64,000 bases of DNA from Pelagibacteraceae bacterium AG-390-L03 (GCA_003279685.1 QCHA01000001.1:372001-436000), one strand, 5' to 3'. Numbered from the stretch's first letter, positions 1-8,359 are shown. Program-made: numbers and translations. The notes: generated by a model from the sequence alone, not told the origin.

Positions 1-1
1 T

Positions 2-421
2 ATTTTATTTGATGATAGCAAAAATGATCTCAGAGCCCTACCTAAAACTGTAAGACTACAAATACTTTTGGTTTTAAGTTTTATTTGGACGACAGTTTTT
101 AGTTTATATATTTTTTCTTACACAACCTTTGCTTTTGGTTGGGCTGGTCTTTATGTAGCTCATATTGGTTTAATATTTGCTGTGTACATGACCTTTAAAC
201 ACTTTCATAAAGCTGAAGAAAAATCTAGTAGTGTATTTGTAACCAAGAATTTTGATCCATTTAAAATAATGGTAATAGTTTTTGTGGTAGTTTTTATTTT
301 TGTATTTTCAAAAGGAATTGAAGTTTTAACCAGTCCTAACCCTAGCTCCTACTCTATTCCTTATGATGGACCATCTAAATCAGTGTTTGAAAAGTGGCTG
401 CCATTTAGTAAAGATAAGTAA
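2..421 (+). CDS. partial membrane protein of unknown function (5' end outside window)
   Basis: The frame is open from the window edge to the stop at 419-421, so the gene almost certainly begins upstream. A TTG at 68 is only one possible internal start and would cut off a charged stretch rich in Arg, Lys and Leu that looks like real protein. What is visible has about three hydrophobic segments (roughly codons 23-43, 45-63 and 86-102 of the visible frame) and a hydrophilic C-terminal tail. No family is recognised. The stop abuts the next ATG with a 1-bp overlap, so the two genes are probably cotranscribed. Confidence 0.6.
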   Translation: MLFDDSKNDLRALPKTVRLQILLVLSFIWTTVFSLYIFSYTTFAFGWAGLYVAHIGLIFAVYMTFKHFHKAEEKSSSVFVTKNFDPFKIMVIVFVVVFIFVFSKGIEVLTSPNPSSYSIPYDGPSKSVFEKWLPFSKDK

Positions 422-801
422 TGGAAAAAATAGCAAAAAATTTACAACTAGTTTTAATGTGTATTATTTTAATAAGCACAGTAATTGCTGTTGGTATAGA
501 AATTAAAAATATGTTTCTAAATCAATCAGTAACACTAGCTGATTTGCTTTTAATGTTTCTGTATTTGGAAGTTCTTGCAATGGTCAGGGTATTTTGGGAC
601 CAACAATCAATTAGCATCACTCTTCCTCTTTTAATAGCAATTACTGCTCTTGCTCGATTTATAATCCTACAAGGTAAAGAGATGGATCCAACTGCGTTAG
701 TATATGAGGCTGTTGCTATAGTGCTCATTGCAGCTGCAATTGTAATTTTAAGACTAAGGCATAGTGATAAATTGGGTCTAAAGAAAAAAAAATCAAAATA
801 A
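421..801 (+). CDS. PsiE-like (phosphate-starvation-inducible) membrane protein
   Basis: This 126-aa protein has about four hydrophobic helices and the PsiE-family look: a conserved middle segment TLADLLLMFLYLEVLAMV, a short polar loop with WDQ, then a helix with LLIAITALARFIIL, and a basic C-terminal tail (LKKKKSK). PsiE proteins are small inner-membrane proteins linked to phosphate limitation in enterobacteria; their biochemical role is unknown. The gene directly follows a membrane protein gene with a 1-bp overlap, and the next gene starts 6 bp downstream. No Pho box was recognised, so regulation by phosphate is only inferred from the family name. Confidence 0.75.
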   Translation: MEKIAKNLQLVLMCIILISTVIAVGIEIKNMFLNQSVTLADLLLMFLYLEVLAMVRVFWDQQSISITLPLLIAITALARFIILQGKEMDPTALVYEAVAIVLIAAAIVILRLRHSDKLGLKKKKSK

Positions 802-807
802 TCTAAT

Positions 808-1947
808 ATGATATTTGAAGCTTCAAGGGCTAAAGCCGTTGATAAATTAAATCATTTTGTCGAAAACAATCTTTTAGAATATTCTAAATTAAGAAATTTT
901 GATTTTGGTCCTCATAATAGATCAAATATTTCATGTTTATCTCCCTATATAACTCATGGGATAATTAATGAATTAGAAGTTATTGATAAATCGCTTAAAA
1001 AATTTTCATTTGTAAAAAATGAAAAGTTTATTCAAGAAGTTTTGTGGAGAACTTATTGGAAGGGTTGGCTAGAGCTAAGACCAAATGTTTGGTCTGATTA
1101 CTTAATAGAATTAAATAAACTTAGAAATGAATTTAAAGATAACCAAAATTATATAGATGCTATTGAGGGAAAGACAAACCTAGAATGCTTTAATCAGTGG
1201 ATAAATGAACTTAAAAAAAATAACTACCTTCATAACCATGCCAGAATGTGGTTCGCAAGTATTTGGATATTTACATTAGAACTACCATGGCAATTAGGTG
1301 CTGAGCTTTTCATGCAACATCTATACGATGGAGATCCAGCGTCTAACACACTTGGATGGAGATGGGTGGCTGGAATTCAAACACAAGGTAAACATTATCT
1401 AGCTAGTGAATGGAATATTCAAAAATTTACAAACAATCGATTTCAAAACATAAAATTAAATGAAAATGCTCCTCCAAAAATTTCAGAAAAAACTTACACC
1501 ATAATTAAACAAGATTTTAACAACCCACAAAACATTGAAGAGAAAAATCTTTTAATATTTGAAAATAGTCTCTCATTTGAAATCACGGACTTTAAAGAGA
1601 ATAAATTTAAAAAAATTTATATAATTTCTAATGAAAATGAAAATAGATCAATAAAACTTAGTGAAAAATTATTGAAATTTAAGTCTCTTTTAATAGAAGA
1701 CCAAAAGCAAAGATTAAAAGATAAATCTGTTGATTGTGAGGTTGTTGATATAAGTGAAATTAAGAATATTGAAAATTATTATAGTTTGTATCCTGCTATT
1801 GGAGAAAATTTGGATTATTTGAATTCAAATAATTTAAAAATAGATTTTTTATATAGAAATCTTGATCAACTGGCTTGGCAATACTGTAATAAAGGATTTT
1901 TTAACTTTAAAAATTATATTCCAAAAATAATTACAAACTTTAATTAA
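808..1947 (+). CDS. photolyase/cryptochrome-like FAD-binding protein with C-terminal Rossmann-like domain
   Basis: Residues 1-215 match the FAD-binding helical half of the photolyase/cryptochrome superfamily: SCLSPYITHG (42-51), FIQEVLWRTYWKGW (74-87), YLHNHARMWFASIWI (140-154) and DGDPASNTLGWRWVAG (174-189). The usual N-terminal alpha/beta antenna domain is absent. Instead residues about 245-379 form a separate part with alternating predicted strands (NLLIFE, KKIYIIS, DCEVVDIS, KIDFLYR) and helices, ending GFFNFKNYIPKII. I read this as a swapped domain order relative to classical photolyases. The family recurs in other proteobacteria as an uncharacterised FAD-binding domain protein. Substrate (DNA lesion, RNA or signalling) is unknown. 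The 3' end overlaps a convergent small gene by 4 bp. Confidence 0.8.
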   Translation: MIFEASRAKAVDKLNHFVENNLLEYSKLRNFDFGPHNRSNISCLSPYITHGIINELEVIDKSLKKFSFVKNEKFIQEVLWRTYWKGWLELRPNVWSDYLIELNKLRNEFKDNQNYIDAIEGKTNLECFNQWINELKKNNYLHNHARMWFASIWIFTLELPWQLGAELFMQHLYDGDPASNTLGWRWVAGIQTQGKHYLASEWNIQKFTNNRFQNIKLNENAPPKISEKTYTIIKQDFNNPQNIEEKNLLIFENSLSFEITDFKENKFKKIYIISNENENRSIKLSEKLLKFKSLLIEDQKQRLKDKSVDCEVVDISEIKNIENYYSLYPAIGENLDYLNSNNLKIDFLYRNLDQLAWQYCNKGFFNFKNYIPKIITNFN

Positions 1948-2165
1948 AACCAACGTATCATTCCAATAATTCCTGCAGTTGCATAAAAAAACTGTAACAA
2001 AAGTATTCCCTTATGACCTCCTCTATAGGCCCAAATTCCAATTAAAATTGCTGATAAGAGTAATAAACAGAAACCAAAAAATTCTATTCCGATATTTGAT
2101 GCAACAAACAACGAATATAAAATGGCAGTAATAACACCTGCCCATTCAAAAAATTTATTTCTCAT
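1944..2165 (-). CDS. small membrane protein (73 aa), unknown function
   Basis: A 73-aa, very hydrophobic protein with three probable membrane helices (about residues 8-24, 28-46 and 52-70). A short polar loop with YRGGHKG separates helices two and three, and the protein ends in an aromatic-basic tail (IRWF). The size and helix pattern resemble a fragment-sized relative of nicotinamide-mononucleotide-transporter-like (PnuC-like) proteins, but I cannot support that assignment. It converges on the photolyase-like gene with a 4-bp overlap, and shares a 60-bp divergent spacer with the 2OG oxygenase gene. Confidence 0.6.
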   Translation of the reverse strand: MRNKFFEWAGVITAILYSLFVASNIGIEFFGFCLLLLSAILIGIWAYRGGHKGILLLQFFYATAGIIGMIRWF

Positions 2166-2225
2166 TTTATTTGATTAAACATTTTTTGAATAGTAACATA
2201 ATTCAGTATTTTCAGAGATAAATTT

Positions 2226-3206
2226 ATGTACCCAATAAATTTAAATAATTTTCCAAATGGTTTTGAACTAATAGATGATAAAGTACCTTTTGATCCAAAA
2301 AAACATCTTCAGTTAGAAAAACCAAACACAATTTATTCGTTAAAAGATTTAGGTTATTCAGAAAAAATTATAAACGACTCTCCTGTCGATTTCGCAGCAA
2401 CTTCAGTTTTTAGAATCTTAAGCGATGAAGGTAGTGAAATATTATTAGATGTAACTAGAAAATTAGAAAAATTTACAACTTCTAGTCAAAGAATAGCTAG
2501 AAATGTTAGAGGTGGAGTTTATCGATCTAAATTTTTAAGAGATTTATGTCTCTCTGATGAAGTTAATATTTTCTTGTCAGATATAGCGGGAATAGATCTT
2601 TCTCCTCATACAATTCCTCATCAACTAGGGCACTTAAATTATAATCCTTTAGAATTAGAAAAGAATGTAGATAAATGGCATGTAGATACTTTAATGTTCG
2701 ATTATGTGATGTTTGTTACAGACCCAAAAAAAATTAAAGGAGGTCAATTTCAATATTTTTATGGAACTAAAAACGAAATGGCTGAAATAAAAGAAAATAA
2801 TAAACAAATTCCATCTGATAAAATTATCTCCCCAGAAATTCCTGGACCTGGATTTGCAGTATTTCAACAAGGAAAACATGTAGTTCATCGAGCTACAGGA
2901 CTAAAATCTCCTGGTGAAAGAATTACACTGGTCAACGGTTATATGGCCAGTGATCCAAGTATTGAGGACTACACCAAATTTGGTCAATTATGTCATGTTG
3001 ATCCTATTGAAATTCTCTCGAAAGAGTTCACTAACCACACTGCAACTCATGTAAGAAAACTTTTGGAAGAAAAAATTTTAGATAAAAATTTTCAAGACTT
3101 AGACTTAGACTCGATTAAACAATTAGAAAACGCCTCTAAAATTTTAAAATCAGCAATTGATCAATTAAAAAAAGGCAAATCTGATATGGAACACTTTGGC
3201 GATTAA
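2226..3206 (+). CDS. 2-oxoglutarate/Fe(II)-dependent dioxygenase-like protein
   Basis: The 326-aa protein contains a plausible facial triad and 2OG-binding arginine: H152-x-D154 in KWHVDTLMFDYVMF, H221 in KHVVHRATGL, and R232 in GERITLVNGY, with GGQFQYF (172-178) between them, as in the double-stranded beta-helix oxygenases. Such enzymes hydroxylate or halogenate small molecules, lipids or proteins using O2, Fe(II) and 2-oxoglutarate. The substrate cannot be read from sequence. An N-terminal stretch of about 110 residues precedes the core. No signal peptide. It stands alone on this strand between a small membrane protein and a convergent glutamine amidotransferase. Confidence 0.7.
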   Translation: MYPINLNNFPNGFELIDDKVPFDPKKHLQLEKPNTIYSLKDLGYSEKIINDSPVDFAATSVFRILSDEGSEILLDVTRKLEKFTTSSQRIARNVRGGVYRSKFLRDLCLSDEVNIFLSDIAGIDLSPHTIPHQLGHLNYNPLELEKNVDKWHVDTLMFDYVMFVTDPKKIKGGQFQYFYGTKNEMAEIKENNKQIPSDKIISPEIPGPGFAVFQQGKHVVHRATGLKSPGERITLVNGYMASDPSIEDYTKFGQLCHVDPIEILSKEFTNHTATHVRKLLEEKILDKNFQDLDLDSIKQLENASKILKSAIDQLKKGKSDMEHFGD

Positions 3207-3211
3207 TCATA

Positions 3212-3931
3212 TCATAATATAGTTTTAAAATTCTCATAAAGAGTTTTAGAATAATTATTCATATCAAACATATTGTCTTTTGCAGCATCATCAAATTTTT
3301 TTAGAGCACCAACTCCCAACTGATCTTCAAGTGCTTTTTTATATTCTGGAACACATCCCCATTCGTTAACCGTTGAGTCTTTAATTTCTATATGAAATTG
3401 AATTCCATACGCATGGTTTTGATATTTAAAAATTTGATATTTCGTTACAGGAGACGATGCTAATAGAGTTATATCTTTATTTTTTTCAATACCCTGAACC
3501 TCATAAGAATGCCATTGTAAACTTTTAATCTGATTTGGAAATTTAGAAAATAATTTATCCTCATTTTTTTCTTTTAAAAAATTAATATCCATTATACCAA
3601 TCTCTGCAGGACTTGACTTTACAACTTTTCCACCCACAACTTCACCTAGCAATTGACAGCCTAAACAAAATCCTAAATATGGTTTCTTTAAATCTACTAC
3701 AAATTCTTTAATTCTTTTTTTTTCCTCAATTAACCATGGATATTCTTGCTCCATATAGGTGTCCATTGGACCTCCCATACAAAACATTCCATCAAATTTA
3801 CTTAGATCATTTGGAATTTTTTCACCTTCATCAAGCTCAACGGTAGTTAAATTTATCCCATCAGCTAACATTAAGTCTTTAATGTAGCCAGGATCTTCAA
3901 TTTTTATATGTTGTAAAACAATAATATTCAC
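3212..3931 (-). CDS. class I glutamine amidotransferase (GATase1) protein
   Basis: A 239-aa stand-alone glutaminase-type domain. The nucleophile elbow is GFCLGCQLLGEVVGG with Cys89, and the partner His180 and Glu182 lie in YGIQFHIEI. The oxyanion strand region reads FCMGGPMDTY (50-59). This resembles the GMP-synthase-like GATase1 proteins that often work on gamma-glutamyl compounds rather than feeding ammonia to a synthase; no synthase partner gene is adjacent, so the true reaction is unknown. It lies downstream of the photolyase and DUF2256 genes on the same strand, 5 bp after the DUF2256 stop, so it may be part of that transcript. Confidence 0.8.
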   Translation of the reverse strand: MNIIVLQHIKIEDPGYIKDLMLADGINLTTVELDEGEKIPNDLSKFDGMFCMGGPMDTYMEQEYPWLIEEKKRIKEFVVDLKKPYLGFCLGCQLLGEVVGGKVVKSSPAEIGIMDINFLKEKNEDKLFSKFPNQIKSLQWHSYEVQGIEKNKDITLLASSPVTKYQIFKYQNHAYGIQFHIEIKDSTVNEWGCVPEYKKALEDQLGVGALKKFDDAAKDNMFDMNNYSKTLYENFKTIL

Positions 3932-3936
3932 TAAAA

Positions 3937-4065
3937 CTAGCTTAGCTTAGAGCACTTCTTAGAGCAATATTTTACTCTATCCCAATTTAACTTCCATTTT
4001 TTTCGCCAAACAAAAGGTCTTTTACAAACTGGACAAACTTTTGAGGGAAGATGTTCTTTTTTCAC
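3937..4065 (-). CDS. DUF2256 zinc-finger-like small protein (42 aa)
   Basis: A short gene read directly from the minus strand, starting at a GTG (4065-4063) that overlaps the photolyase TGA stop as GTGA and ending with TAG at 3939-3937. The protein has the DUF2256 pattern: Cys11-x2-Cys14 in [10 protein letters not shown], a WRKKW stretch, WDRVKYC with Cys34, and Cys38. These four cysteines could bind zinc. DUF2256 genes are typically found next to prokaryotic cryptochrome/photolyase genes, which fits the 4-bp translational coupling here. The exact function is unknown. Confidence 0.85.
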   Translation of the reverse strand: MKKEHLPSKVCPVCKRPFVWRKKWKLNWDRVKYCSKKCSKLS

Positions 4066-5555
4066 TTAATTGTATTTTGTTTAATAAATTTATCTGCTTC
4101 AGATAAAATCATTTTTTTTCGTTCGTCTTTCATTTTATCAAAGATACGAACCATCATTGATAATCTTGGATTTGTTAAAAAAAATTTTCTATTTCGGTCA
4201 ATGAACCTCCAATACAATCCATCCATTGTGTTACACCAATCCCCTTTTTTAAAATCCATCATTTTCATAAAATAAGCAGATCCACAGATATAAGGTTTGG
4301 TTGCAAAAATTCCACCATCACTAAATAATCCCATCCCATAAACATTTGGAACCATCACCCAATCAGATGAGTCTACAAACATTTCCATAAACCATTTATA
4401 AACAATTGTTGGCTTAATCTCACAAAGGTTCATTATATTAGATAAAATCATTAGTCTTTCAATGTGATGAGACCATCCATGATTAACTGCATTTTGAATT
4501 GCATGATCTAATGGTGGTAAGCCCGTAGTTCCTTCATACCAAGAATTTTTCATTTTTCTGTTTTGTTTAAAGAAATTTCTAGTTTCCATTTCTTCAGAAT
4601 AACTTTGATAAATACCTCTCATAAACTCTCTCCATCCAATTACTTGACGAATATAACCTTCAAGTGAATTCATTTTTATTTTATTCTTTTTATGAAAATC
4701 TAAAATTTTTTGAATAACAAATTCAGGGGTGATCAGACCTAAATTAATATAAGGACTTAACGCACTATGAAATAATATATTATCTTTTTGATTAACAGCA
4801 TCTTCATAATCACCAAATAAATTTGATTTTTCTTTTATAAAAAAATTTAAAAGTTTAACAACATCATCATACTCAGTTGCTAGCCAAAAATTACCAGTAC
4901 TTCCAGGATGATCTTTAAACAATTTCTCAATTATTGGTTTTAATTTTTTTGTGTGAGTAGTTTCAGTAATCTTTGGAAATTTTGGAATTGAAATGTCTTT
5001 TGGTAGTTTATTTCTATTATCTTCATCAAAACTCCATTTACCACCAGTTGGGTTGCCATCTGCGCCCATTAAAATTCCAGATTTTCTCCTAACCTCTTTG
5101 TAGAATGTTGCCATAAATGGCTTTTTTGATTTTCCTAAATAATTTTTAAACTCATCTCTTGAGTTTAAAAACATTGGAGTTTGAGCAATATTCCAATTAA
5201 TTTTTTCTTTTTTTAAAAACTCTATAATTTTTTTTTCAAAAAATTTATCTTCAACTTCAAAACTTGAAATCTCTGTAATTTTATTTTTAATGATTATTTT
5301 TTTTAGCTTTTTGAAATAATCATCTTTGAAATCCTTATCTTCAATTTTAAGATAATCTAATTTTAGTTTATTTTTCTTTAAATTATCCGCATAAGAACGC
5401 ATAGAAGATAGGAATAATAGGATTTTTTGCTTATGATGTTTTTCATAAGTGCATAATCCATTATCTTCCGCCATAAAAAATACATGATCCTTTTTGAAGC
5501 GGTCTAAGTATTTTAATGGAAATAACTGATTACCAAGTATAAAAAATAATTTCAT
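4062..5555 (-). CDS. prokaryotic (6-4)-type photolyase (FeS-BCP / CryPro-like), cluster cysteines mostly missing
   Basis: The 497-aa protein matches the FeS-BCP group of photolyases over its length: N-terminal antenna-type domain opening [13 protein letters not shown], then [16 protein letters not shown] (262-277), [13 protein letters not shown] (304-316), [13 protein letters not shown] with His363/His364 (359-371), [14 protein letters not shown] (402-415) and [10 protein letters not shown] (445-454). Members repair (6-4) UV photoproducts using FAD and normally carry a [4Fe-4S] cluster. Here the first cluster cysteine position is Pro348, the Cys-x2-Cys pair is lost with its loop (residues 434-440), and only Cys441 remains near the fourth position. 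The start lies 27 bp from a divergent SDR gene. Confidence 0.88.
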   Translation of the reverse strand: MKLFFILGNQLFPLKYLDRFKKDHVFFMAEDNGLCTYEKHHKQKILLFLSSMRSYADNLKKNKLKLDYLKIEDKDFKDDYFKKLKKIIIKNKITEISSFEVEDKFFEKKIIEFLKKEKINWNIAQTPMFLNSRDEFKNYLGKSKKPFMATFYKEVRRKSGILMGADGNPTGGKWSFDEDNRNKLPKDISIPKFPKITETTHTKKLKPIIEKLFKDHPGSTGNFWLATEYDDVVKLLNFFIKEKSNLFGDYEDAVNQKDNILFHSALSPYINLGLITPEFVIQKILDFHKKNKIKMNSLEGYIRQVIGWREFMRGIYQSYSEEMETRNFFKQNRKMKNSWYEGTTGLPPLDHAIQNAVNHGWSHHIERLMILSNIMNLCEIKPTIVYKWFMEMFVDSSDWVMVPNVYGMGLFSDGGIFATKPYICGSAYFMKMMDFKKGDWCNTMDGLYWRFIDRNRKFFLTNPRLSMMVRIFDKMKDERKKMILSEADKFIKQNTIK

Positions 5556-5582
5556 AGTTAAATATAACTAATAATAAAATTT

Positions 5583-6293
5583 ATGTCAGAAAAATATCTA
5601 ATCTTTGGTGCGACAGGTTCTATTGGTTCAAGTCTAGCTGAACAATTAAAAAATTCTGGAAATGATATTCACTTAATTGCAAGAAATGAAAGTGGAGTAA
5701 TTTCTATTGCAGAAGAATTAGGTTGCACATTTACAGTTGCCAATGTTTTAGAAGAAGGTTTTATTGAAAAAGTTAAAGCAGATGTTTCTGAGATAAAAGG
5801 AATTGCATACTGCGTTGGTTCAATTGATTTGAAGCCATTAAGAATGATTACTGAACAAGATTTTAATAAATGTATGAAATTAAATCTTTATTCAGCTGTA
5901 GAAGCTATTAAAGGATATCAAGAAAGTTTAAAAAAAAATAAGGGCTCTATTGTTTTGTTTTCAACAGTTGCAGCTCAAAGAGGGTTTACAAATCATGCAA
6001 TTATTGCATCAGCTAAAGCTGCCGTTGAAGGTTTAACGGTATCACTAGCAGCAGAATTTGCCCCAAATATAAGAGTTAACTGTGTTGCTCCAAGTTTAAC
6101 AAAATCAAAAATTGCGGAACCTATGTTAAAAAATACTACAATTGCAGAAGGTATCGCAAAAGCTCATCCACTAAAAAGATTAGGTGAAGGAAAAGACTCT
6201 GCTTCTCTTGCAAAGTTTTTAATTACTGAAGACAGTTCCTGGGTAACAGGTCAAATTATTGCGGTTGATGGTGGCAGATCAAAACTTTCATAG
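5583..6293 (+). CDS. short-chain dehydrogenase/reductase (SDR) with altered active site
   Basis: A 236-aa SDR. The NAD(P)-binding motif is GATGSIG (9-15), an NVL element follows at 54-56, and the C-terminal VTGQIIAVDGG is typical of classical SDRs. Ser127 (VLFSTVAAQ) and Lys145 (ASAKAAVEG) of the catalytic set are present, but the position four residues before Lys145, normally the catalytic Tyr, is Ile141. The enzyme may therefore be a nucleotide-binding or structural SDR, or use another acid. It is divergent from the photolyase gene over a 27-bp spacer; SDRs are frequent partners of these photolyases, which suggests a shared role. Confidence 0.85.
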   Translation: MSEKYLIFGATGSIGSSLAEQLKNSGNDIHLIARNESGVISIAEELGCTFTVANVLEEGFIEKVKADVSEIKGIAYCVGSIDLKPLRMITEQDFNKCMKLNLYSAVEAIKGYQESLKKNKGSIVLFSTVAAQRGFTNHAIIASAKAAVEGLTVSLAAEFAPNIRVNCVAPSLTKSKIAEPMLKNTTIAEGIAKAHPLKRLGEGKDSASLAKFLITEDSSWVTGQIIAVDGGRSKLS

Positions 6294-7359
6294 AGTAAAA
6301 AAATTTTTTTTACTTATTTTTTTTTTATTATTTTCAACTAATGGTTATTCTCAAAATTATAGTTTTAAAAAAATAACAAAATTAGAAGAACCATGGGGAT
6401 CGTCTTTTATAAGTGATGAAGAACTTATTGTCACTGAAAAAACTGGAAAAATAAAAATAGTAAATATTATTTCTGAAGAAGTTTATGAAGTTAAACATAA
6501 CTTAAATTATTTTGTACACGGACAAGGAGGTTTATTAGATATTATTTATCAAAATAGTTACTTATGGATTTCTTATTCTGAAAATCGAGGAAATTTAAAA
6601 ACAAGTACCTCAATTGCAAAGGCTAAATTAAATAAAAAAATTTTAGATTTCGAAAATATATTTCAAGCTGAGCCACCAATAGAATCTGGTTATCATTTTG
6701 GTTCAAGACTAGCTATAAAAGATAATTATCTTTATGCATCTGCTGGTGAAAGAGGTGGTGGAATGATTGCACAAGATCCTACAAAACATCCTGGAAGCAT
6801 TATAAGAATTCATACTGATGGTAGTATTCCAAAAGATAACCCTAAATTTGAGGGAAAGTTAGATTGGTTACCTGAGATTTATCAAATAGGTGTTAGAAAC
6901 CCACAAGGATTAACATTATCACCTTATGATGAAAAAATTTATTTAAGCAATCATGGAGCAAAAGGTGGAGACTGGTTTGGTGAAGCAAAAAAAGGTGAAA
7001 ATTATGGTTGGAAAATATTAGGTTGGGGTGGAACTAATTACTCCGGGACTAAAATTGGTCCAAAATGGAAGCCAGGCTTTACTAAAGCTATTCAATACTG
7101 GGTACCTTCAATTGCAGCAAGTGCAATAACTATTTATAAAGGAAATGAGTTTAAAGAATGGAATGGTCATGCTTTGATAACCTCACTTAAAGATAAATCC
7201 TTAAGAAAAATAATTTTTAATAATATATCTAATATAAGTGAAGAAGTTATTTTTAAAAATAAAATAGGAAGAATTAGAGATATTCAAGTACATCCAAAAA
7301 ACGGAAAAATTTATTTTCTAGCAGGAGATAAATTATGGTTAATGGAAAAAAATAATTAA
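6268..7359 (+). CDS. soluble PQQ-dependent aldose sugar dehydrogenase-like protein (YliI/Asd family)
   Basis: About 363 aa. A hydrophobic export signal (KKFFLLIFFLLFSTNGYSQ) is followed by a six-bladed beta-propeller sequence: EEPWGSSFI, HGQGGLLDI, ASAGERGGG, YQIGVRNPQGLTLSP and SNHGAKGGDWFGEA. These are the signature blocks of glucose/sorbosone dehydrogenase-type enzymes that oxidise sugars in the periplasm with PQQ and calcium. I chose ATG 6268, the ATG that keeps the signal peptide; it overlaps the SDR by 26 bp. GTG 6271 is also possible. The TTG at 6259 gives no benefit. Whether this cell makes PQQ is not shown in the window. Confidence 0.8.
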   Translation: MVADQNFHRVKKFFLLIFFLLFSTNGYSQNYSFKKITKLEEPWGSSFISDEELIVTEKTGKIKIVNIISEEVYEVKHNLNYFVHGQGGLLDIIYQNSYLWISYSENRGNLKTSTSIAKAKLNKKILDFENIFQAEPPIESGYHFGSRLAIKDNYLYASAGERGGGMIAQDPTKHPGSIIRIHTDGSIPKDNPKFEGKLDWLPEIYQIGVRNPQGLTLSPYDEKIYLSNHGAKGGDWFGEAKKGENYGWKILGWGGTNYSGTKIGPKWKPGFTKAIQYWVPSIAASAITIYKGNEFKEWNGHALITSLKDKSLRKIIFNNISNISEEVIFKNKIGRIRDIQVHPKNGKIYFLAGDKLWLMEKNN

Positions 7360-7367
7360 TTATAGAT

Positions 7368-8357
7368 ATGGAAAAAAAACCTTACCACCATCTTCCAGAT
7401 GGAACTTTCAGAAACCCTGAAGGATCTCCAACTTCAAGATCAAGTTCAGGAAAGTTTTCTTATAGAGATTTTAATAAAGAAAAAAAGAAGCTTGATATGA
7501 CAGTACCAAAAGAACATGTAATAAATAAACAAGAAGTTTTAAATAATTTAGATAATTTAAAAGATGACGATTATATTGCTTGGATTGGTCATGCTACTTA
7601 TTTAATTAAATTAGGTAATACGACATTGATAACAGATCCTGTATTTTCAAAAAATGCAGGACCATTAATTTTTGGCCCAAAGAGATTTACTGAACCGGCT
7701 TTAAAACTTAATGAAATTCCAAAAACAGATGTATTTCTATTAACCCATAATCACTATGACCATCAAGATATGTCTACAATTAGAAGATTTCCTTTCAAGG
7801 ATGCAAAAGTATTGGTTCCTTTAAGGCTAGGAAAGTATTTTAAAAAATATAAAGATGTCAATGAAATGGATTGGTACGATGAGATTAAAATTAACGATCA
7901 TTTAAAAATAACCTTCTTACCGGCAGTACATTGGTCAAAAAGAAGTCTAACTGATACCAACAAAACTTTATGGGGTAATTTTTTAATTCAATATAAGGGT
8001 ATAAAAATTTTATTTGCATGTGACACGGGTTATGGAAATATTTATAAAGAAATTGGTAAAAAATATGGTCCAATTGATATTACGATGATTAATATAGGTG
8101 CTTATGATTTTAGACCAATGTTTGATAAATCTATTTATCATACAACTCCTGAAGAAGCTCTTAATGTTGCGCAAGATTTAAAAAGCAAAAAAGTTTTAGG
8201 AATGCACTGGGGAACTTTTGTTTTGTCTCTTGAACCTATAATGGAACCTCCTATTCGATTTAAAGAAAATGCTGAAAAATTTGGGTTTAAAAAAGAAGAT
8301 GCAATTACATTTAAGATTGGTCAAATTAACTCTTTAAAATCAATTCTTAAAGATTAA
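7368..8357 (+). CDS. metallo-beta-lactamase-fold hydrolase, NAPE-PLD-like
   Basis: The 329-aa protein shows the metal-binding motif THNHYDHQD (126-134), followed by PAVHWSKR, FACDTGYG and GMHWGTF, which supply the remaining histidine and aspartate ligands of a dinuclear metallo-hydrolase. The GHATYLIKL block and the THNHYDH spacing match the N-acyl-phosphatidylethanolamine phospholipase D-like branch (also related to UlaG-type hydrolases). No signal peptide, so it is probably cytoplasmic or membrane-associated. A role in phospholipid or N-acyl-lipid turnover is a family inference. The start is 8 bp after the sugar dehydrogenase stop; the 3' end nearly meets a convergent hydrolase. Confidence 0.8.
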   Translation: MEKKPYHHLPDGTFRNPEGSPTSRSSSGKFSYRDFNKEKKKLDMTVPKEHVINKQEVLNNLDNLKDDDYIAWIGHATYLIKLGNTTLITDPVFSKNAGPLIFGPKRFTEPALKLNEIPKTDVFLLTHNHYDHQDMSTIRRFPFKDAKVLVPLRLGKYFKKYKDVNEMDWYDEIKINDHLKITFLPAVHWSKRSLTDTNKTLWGNFLIQYKGIKILFACDTGYGNIYKEIGKKYGPIDITMINIGAYDFRPMFDKSIYHTTPEEALNVAQDLKSKKVLGMHWGTFVLSLEPIMEPPIRFKENAEKFGFKKEDAITFKIGQINSLKSILKD

Positions 8358-8359
8358 TT

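Noticed and set aside
1944-2165. PnuC-like vitamin transporter
   Set aside because: Only three helices and 73 aa, no substrate motif visible; similarity is too weak to state.
6259-6267. TTG start of the sugar dehydrogenase at 6259
   Set aside because: ATG 6268 is in the same frame only three codons later and still retains the whole signal peptide.
5583-6293. Assigning the SDR to a named fatty-acid step such as FabG
   Set aside because: The catalytic Tyr is missing and there is no fatty-acid gene nearby.
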